A stretch of DNA of 64,000 nucleotides from Hephaestia sp. MAHUQ-44 (lineage in GTDB: Bacteria > Pseudomonadota > Alphaproteobacteria > Sphingomonadales > Sphingomonadaceae). A program made the translations under genes and the position numbers. Every line of letters begins with the position of its first letter. The stretch's first letter is position 1. The stretch lies in the NCBI RefSeq assembly GCF_023806085.1, contig NZ_JAMSLX010000004.1:186001-250000 (forward strand). The letters are read 5' to 3'. A model generated the notes under the pieces. The model saw nothing but the letters and a program-made list of their open reading frames with translations. It was not told the DNA's origin and did no database searches. Shown here one piece after another: positions 62,975-64,000 of this stretch.

Positions 62975-64000
62975 CAGCCTTGCGCGGGTGTCACGGCGGC
63001 AAAGGCCGCTGCGATCGCCGTGCGCAGCGGGGTGGCGCGGAAGTCGGGGTCGTAGCAGCAGCCCCGGCGCGATTCGCCGTCGCTGCGCGGGTCGAAGCCG
63101 TCGAGCCAGCTATAGGCGTCGCACATGCCCCAGACCAGCACGTCGCCGAGCTGCGGATAATCGAGCATGATATCGAGATAGGCGCGCGCGTAATCGGCAA
63201 CGAGAGGATCGCGCACCGCGAACGGCGCGGCCAGCCCGGTATCGCGCACGTCGAGTTCGGTGATGATCAGGCGATACCCCATCGCCACCACCTCATCGAG
63301 AAAGCCGCGCCAGTCGCGCTCCTGCTGGGTTACGGTTGCGGCGATATCGGGACCGCTGGTTGCCAGATGCGATTGGATGCCCAGCGTATCGACCGGCACC
63401 CCCCGCGCGCGGAATCCCTCGAGCAGCCGCAGCACGCCCGCGCGGTGCGTCGCGCTGCCCGCACCCCAACTCATGAAATCGTTATAGACCAGCTCGGCGT
63501 CGGGCGCCGTGGCGCGCGCGGTGTGGAAGGCGAGATCGACCGACTGCCGGGCGCCGCCCATCGCCCGCGACAGCGCGATCTCGATCAGCCCGCCGGTCTC
63601 GGGGTCGACCGCTTCGTTGACGACATCCCAACTCGCGATGCGGGGGCCGCAATGGTGCATCACCGTCGCGATATGCGTCGTCAGCAGCCGTTCGGCCGCC
63701 TTGGCCGGCGCGCTGCCGAAGTCGTGGCTCTCGGCCCAGGCGGGCATCCATTGGGGGCGGTGCCACAGCAGGGTGTGGCCGCGCATCGCCATGTCGTGCT
63801 GCGCGGCATAATCGAGCATCGCATCGACGCGATCGAACGCGAAGCTGGCCGCATCGGGCCGCAGCGCCTTCCACTTGAGTTCGTTTTCAGGGACGAGCAC
63901 GCCGCATTCGCGTTCGAGCAATGCGGCATAAGCGGGGTTGGCGAAGCTCCCCGCATCGGCGCCGGGCGGGCTCCAGCCAAAGGCCGAGCCGAAGCGGCGG
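62974..64000 (-). CDS. GH10 endo-beta-1,4-xylanase (5' end outside the window)
   Basis: The visible 342 codons run off the right edge. The barrel begins near the edge with the GH10 pattern FGSAFGW and PAYAALLERECGVLVPENELKWK, split here. The acid/base Glu is in SWDVVNEAVDPE, the nucleophile Glu in LIITELDVRDTG. VWGMCDAYSWLDGFDP closes the fold. A start at TTG 63921 would cut off conserved sequence, so the true start is beyond 64000, probably with a signal peptide. It is a xylan-chopping enzyme and the clearest sign that the locus targets xylan. Confidence 0.93.
   Translation of the reverse strand, partial: RRFGSAFGWSPPGADAGSFANPAYAALLERECGVLVPENELKWKALRPDAASFAFDRVDAMLDYAAQHDMAMRGHTLLWHRPQWMPAWAESHDFGSAPAKAAERLLTTHIATVMHHCGPRIASWDVVNEAVDPETGGLIEIALSRAMGGARQSVDLAFHTARATAPDAELVYNDFMSWGAGSATHRAGVLRLLEGFRARGVPVDTLGIQSHLATSGPDIAATVTQQERDWRGFLDEVVAMGYRLIITELDVRDTGLAAPFAVRDPLVADYARAYLDIMLDYPQLGDVLVWGMCDAYSWLDGFDPRSDGESRRGCCYDPDFRATPLRTAIAAAFAAVTPAQG

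Overview
The window is GC-rich, densely coded DNA that looks like a chromosomal segment of a sphingomonad (Alphaproteobacteria, Sphingomonas-like). The signs are an F1-only ATP synthase operon (atpHAGDC, no F0 genes beside it), an AtpD with an Ala/Lys-rich N-terminal extension, a CpdR-like receiver protein, a large sugar-type TonB-dependent receptor next to tryptophan-halogenase-like and cupin-like genes, and dispersed palindromic repeats of the kind common in this group. I see no IS element, prophage, CRISPR array or rRNA.

Region 1 (1-15308) is a sugar-acid/apiose locus. A truncated glycolate oxidase subunit gene (glcD) is divergent from an apparent operon: D-apionate oxidoisomerase (apnO), a ribose-type ABC importer with a DUF2291 lipoprotein, D-apiose dehydrogenase (apsD) and D-apionate lactonase (apnL). 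This reads as import of D-apiose and oxidation through apionolactone and apionate to 3-oxo-isoapionate. A GntR/FCD regulator, a GH106 rhamnosidase-like enzyme, a beta-propeller glycosidase and a second GntR regulator follow. An identical 15-bp motif precedes both apnO and the GntR/GH106 divergent region. The combination suggests use of apiose- and rhamnose-containing pectin (rhamnogalacturonan II) or plant apiosides.

Region 2 (15600-28470) is mainly housekeeping: tRNA-Val(GAC), a CpdR-like protein, N-formylglutamate amidohydrolase, a probable unannotated small RNA, cytochrome b561, SapC, an FAD oxidase, a RhlE-like helicase, DUF1289, a LigD polymerase domain without its ligase beside a pure (TC)28 microsatellite, and a tight pdxH-CDF-phzF operon.

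Region 3 (28472-40749) is a second glycan locus: ROK regulator, two sugar permeases, GH3 beta-glucosidase, GH2 enzyme with a LamG domain, SGNH esterase and a cupin-like protein. Region 4 (40719-48811) holds a secreted TPR-like protein, dienelactone hydrolase, atpHAGDC with a palindromic repeat in three of its four spacers, and ada.

Region 5 (48857-64000) is a xylan-type locus: sugar MFS permease, LacI regulator, GH9, GH43, cupin-like protein, two tandem flavin-dependent halogenase homologues, a large TonB receptor and a GH10 xylanase that runs off the right edge. Three near-identical LacI-type operators (core TAGCGCTA or one base different) sit before the MFS gene, the GH43 gene and the TonB receptor gene, so the locus looks like one regulon. 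The role of the halogenase/cupin pair in glycan uptake is the least explained biology here.
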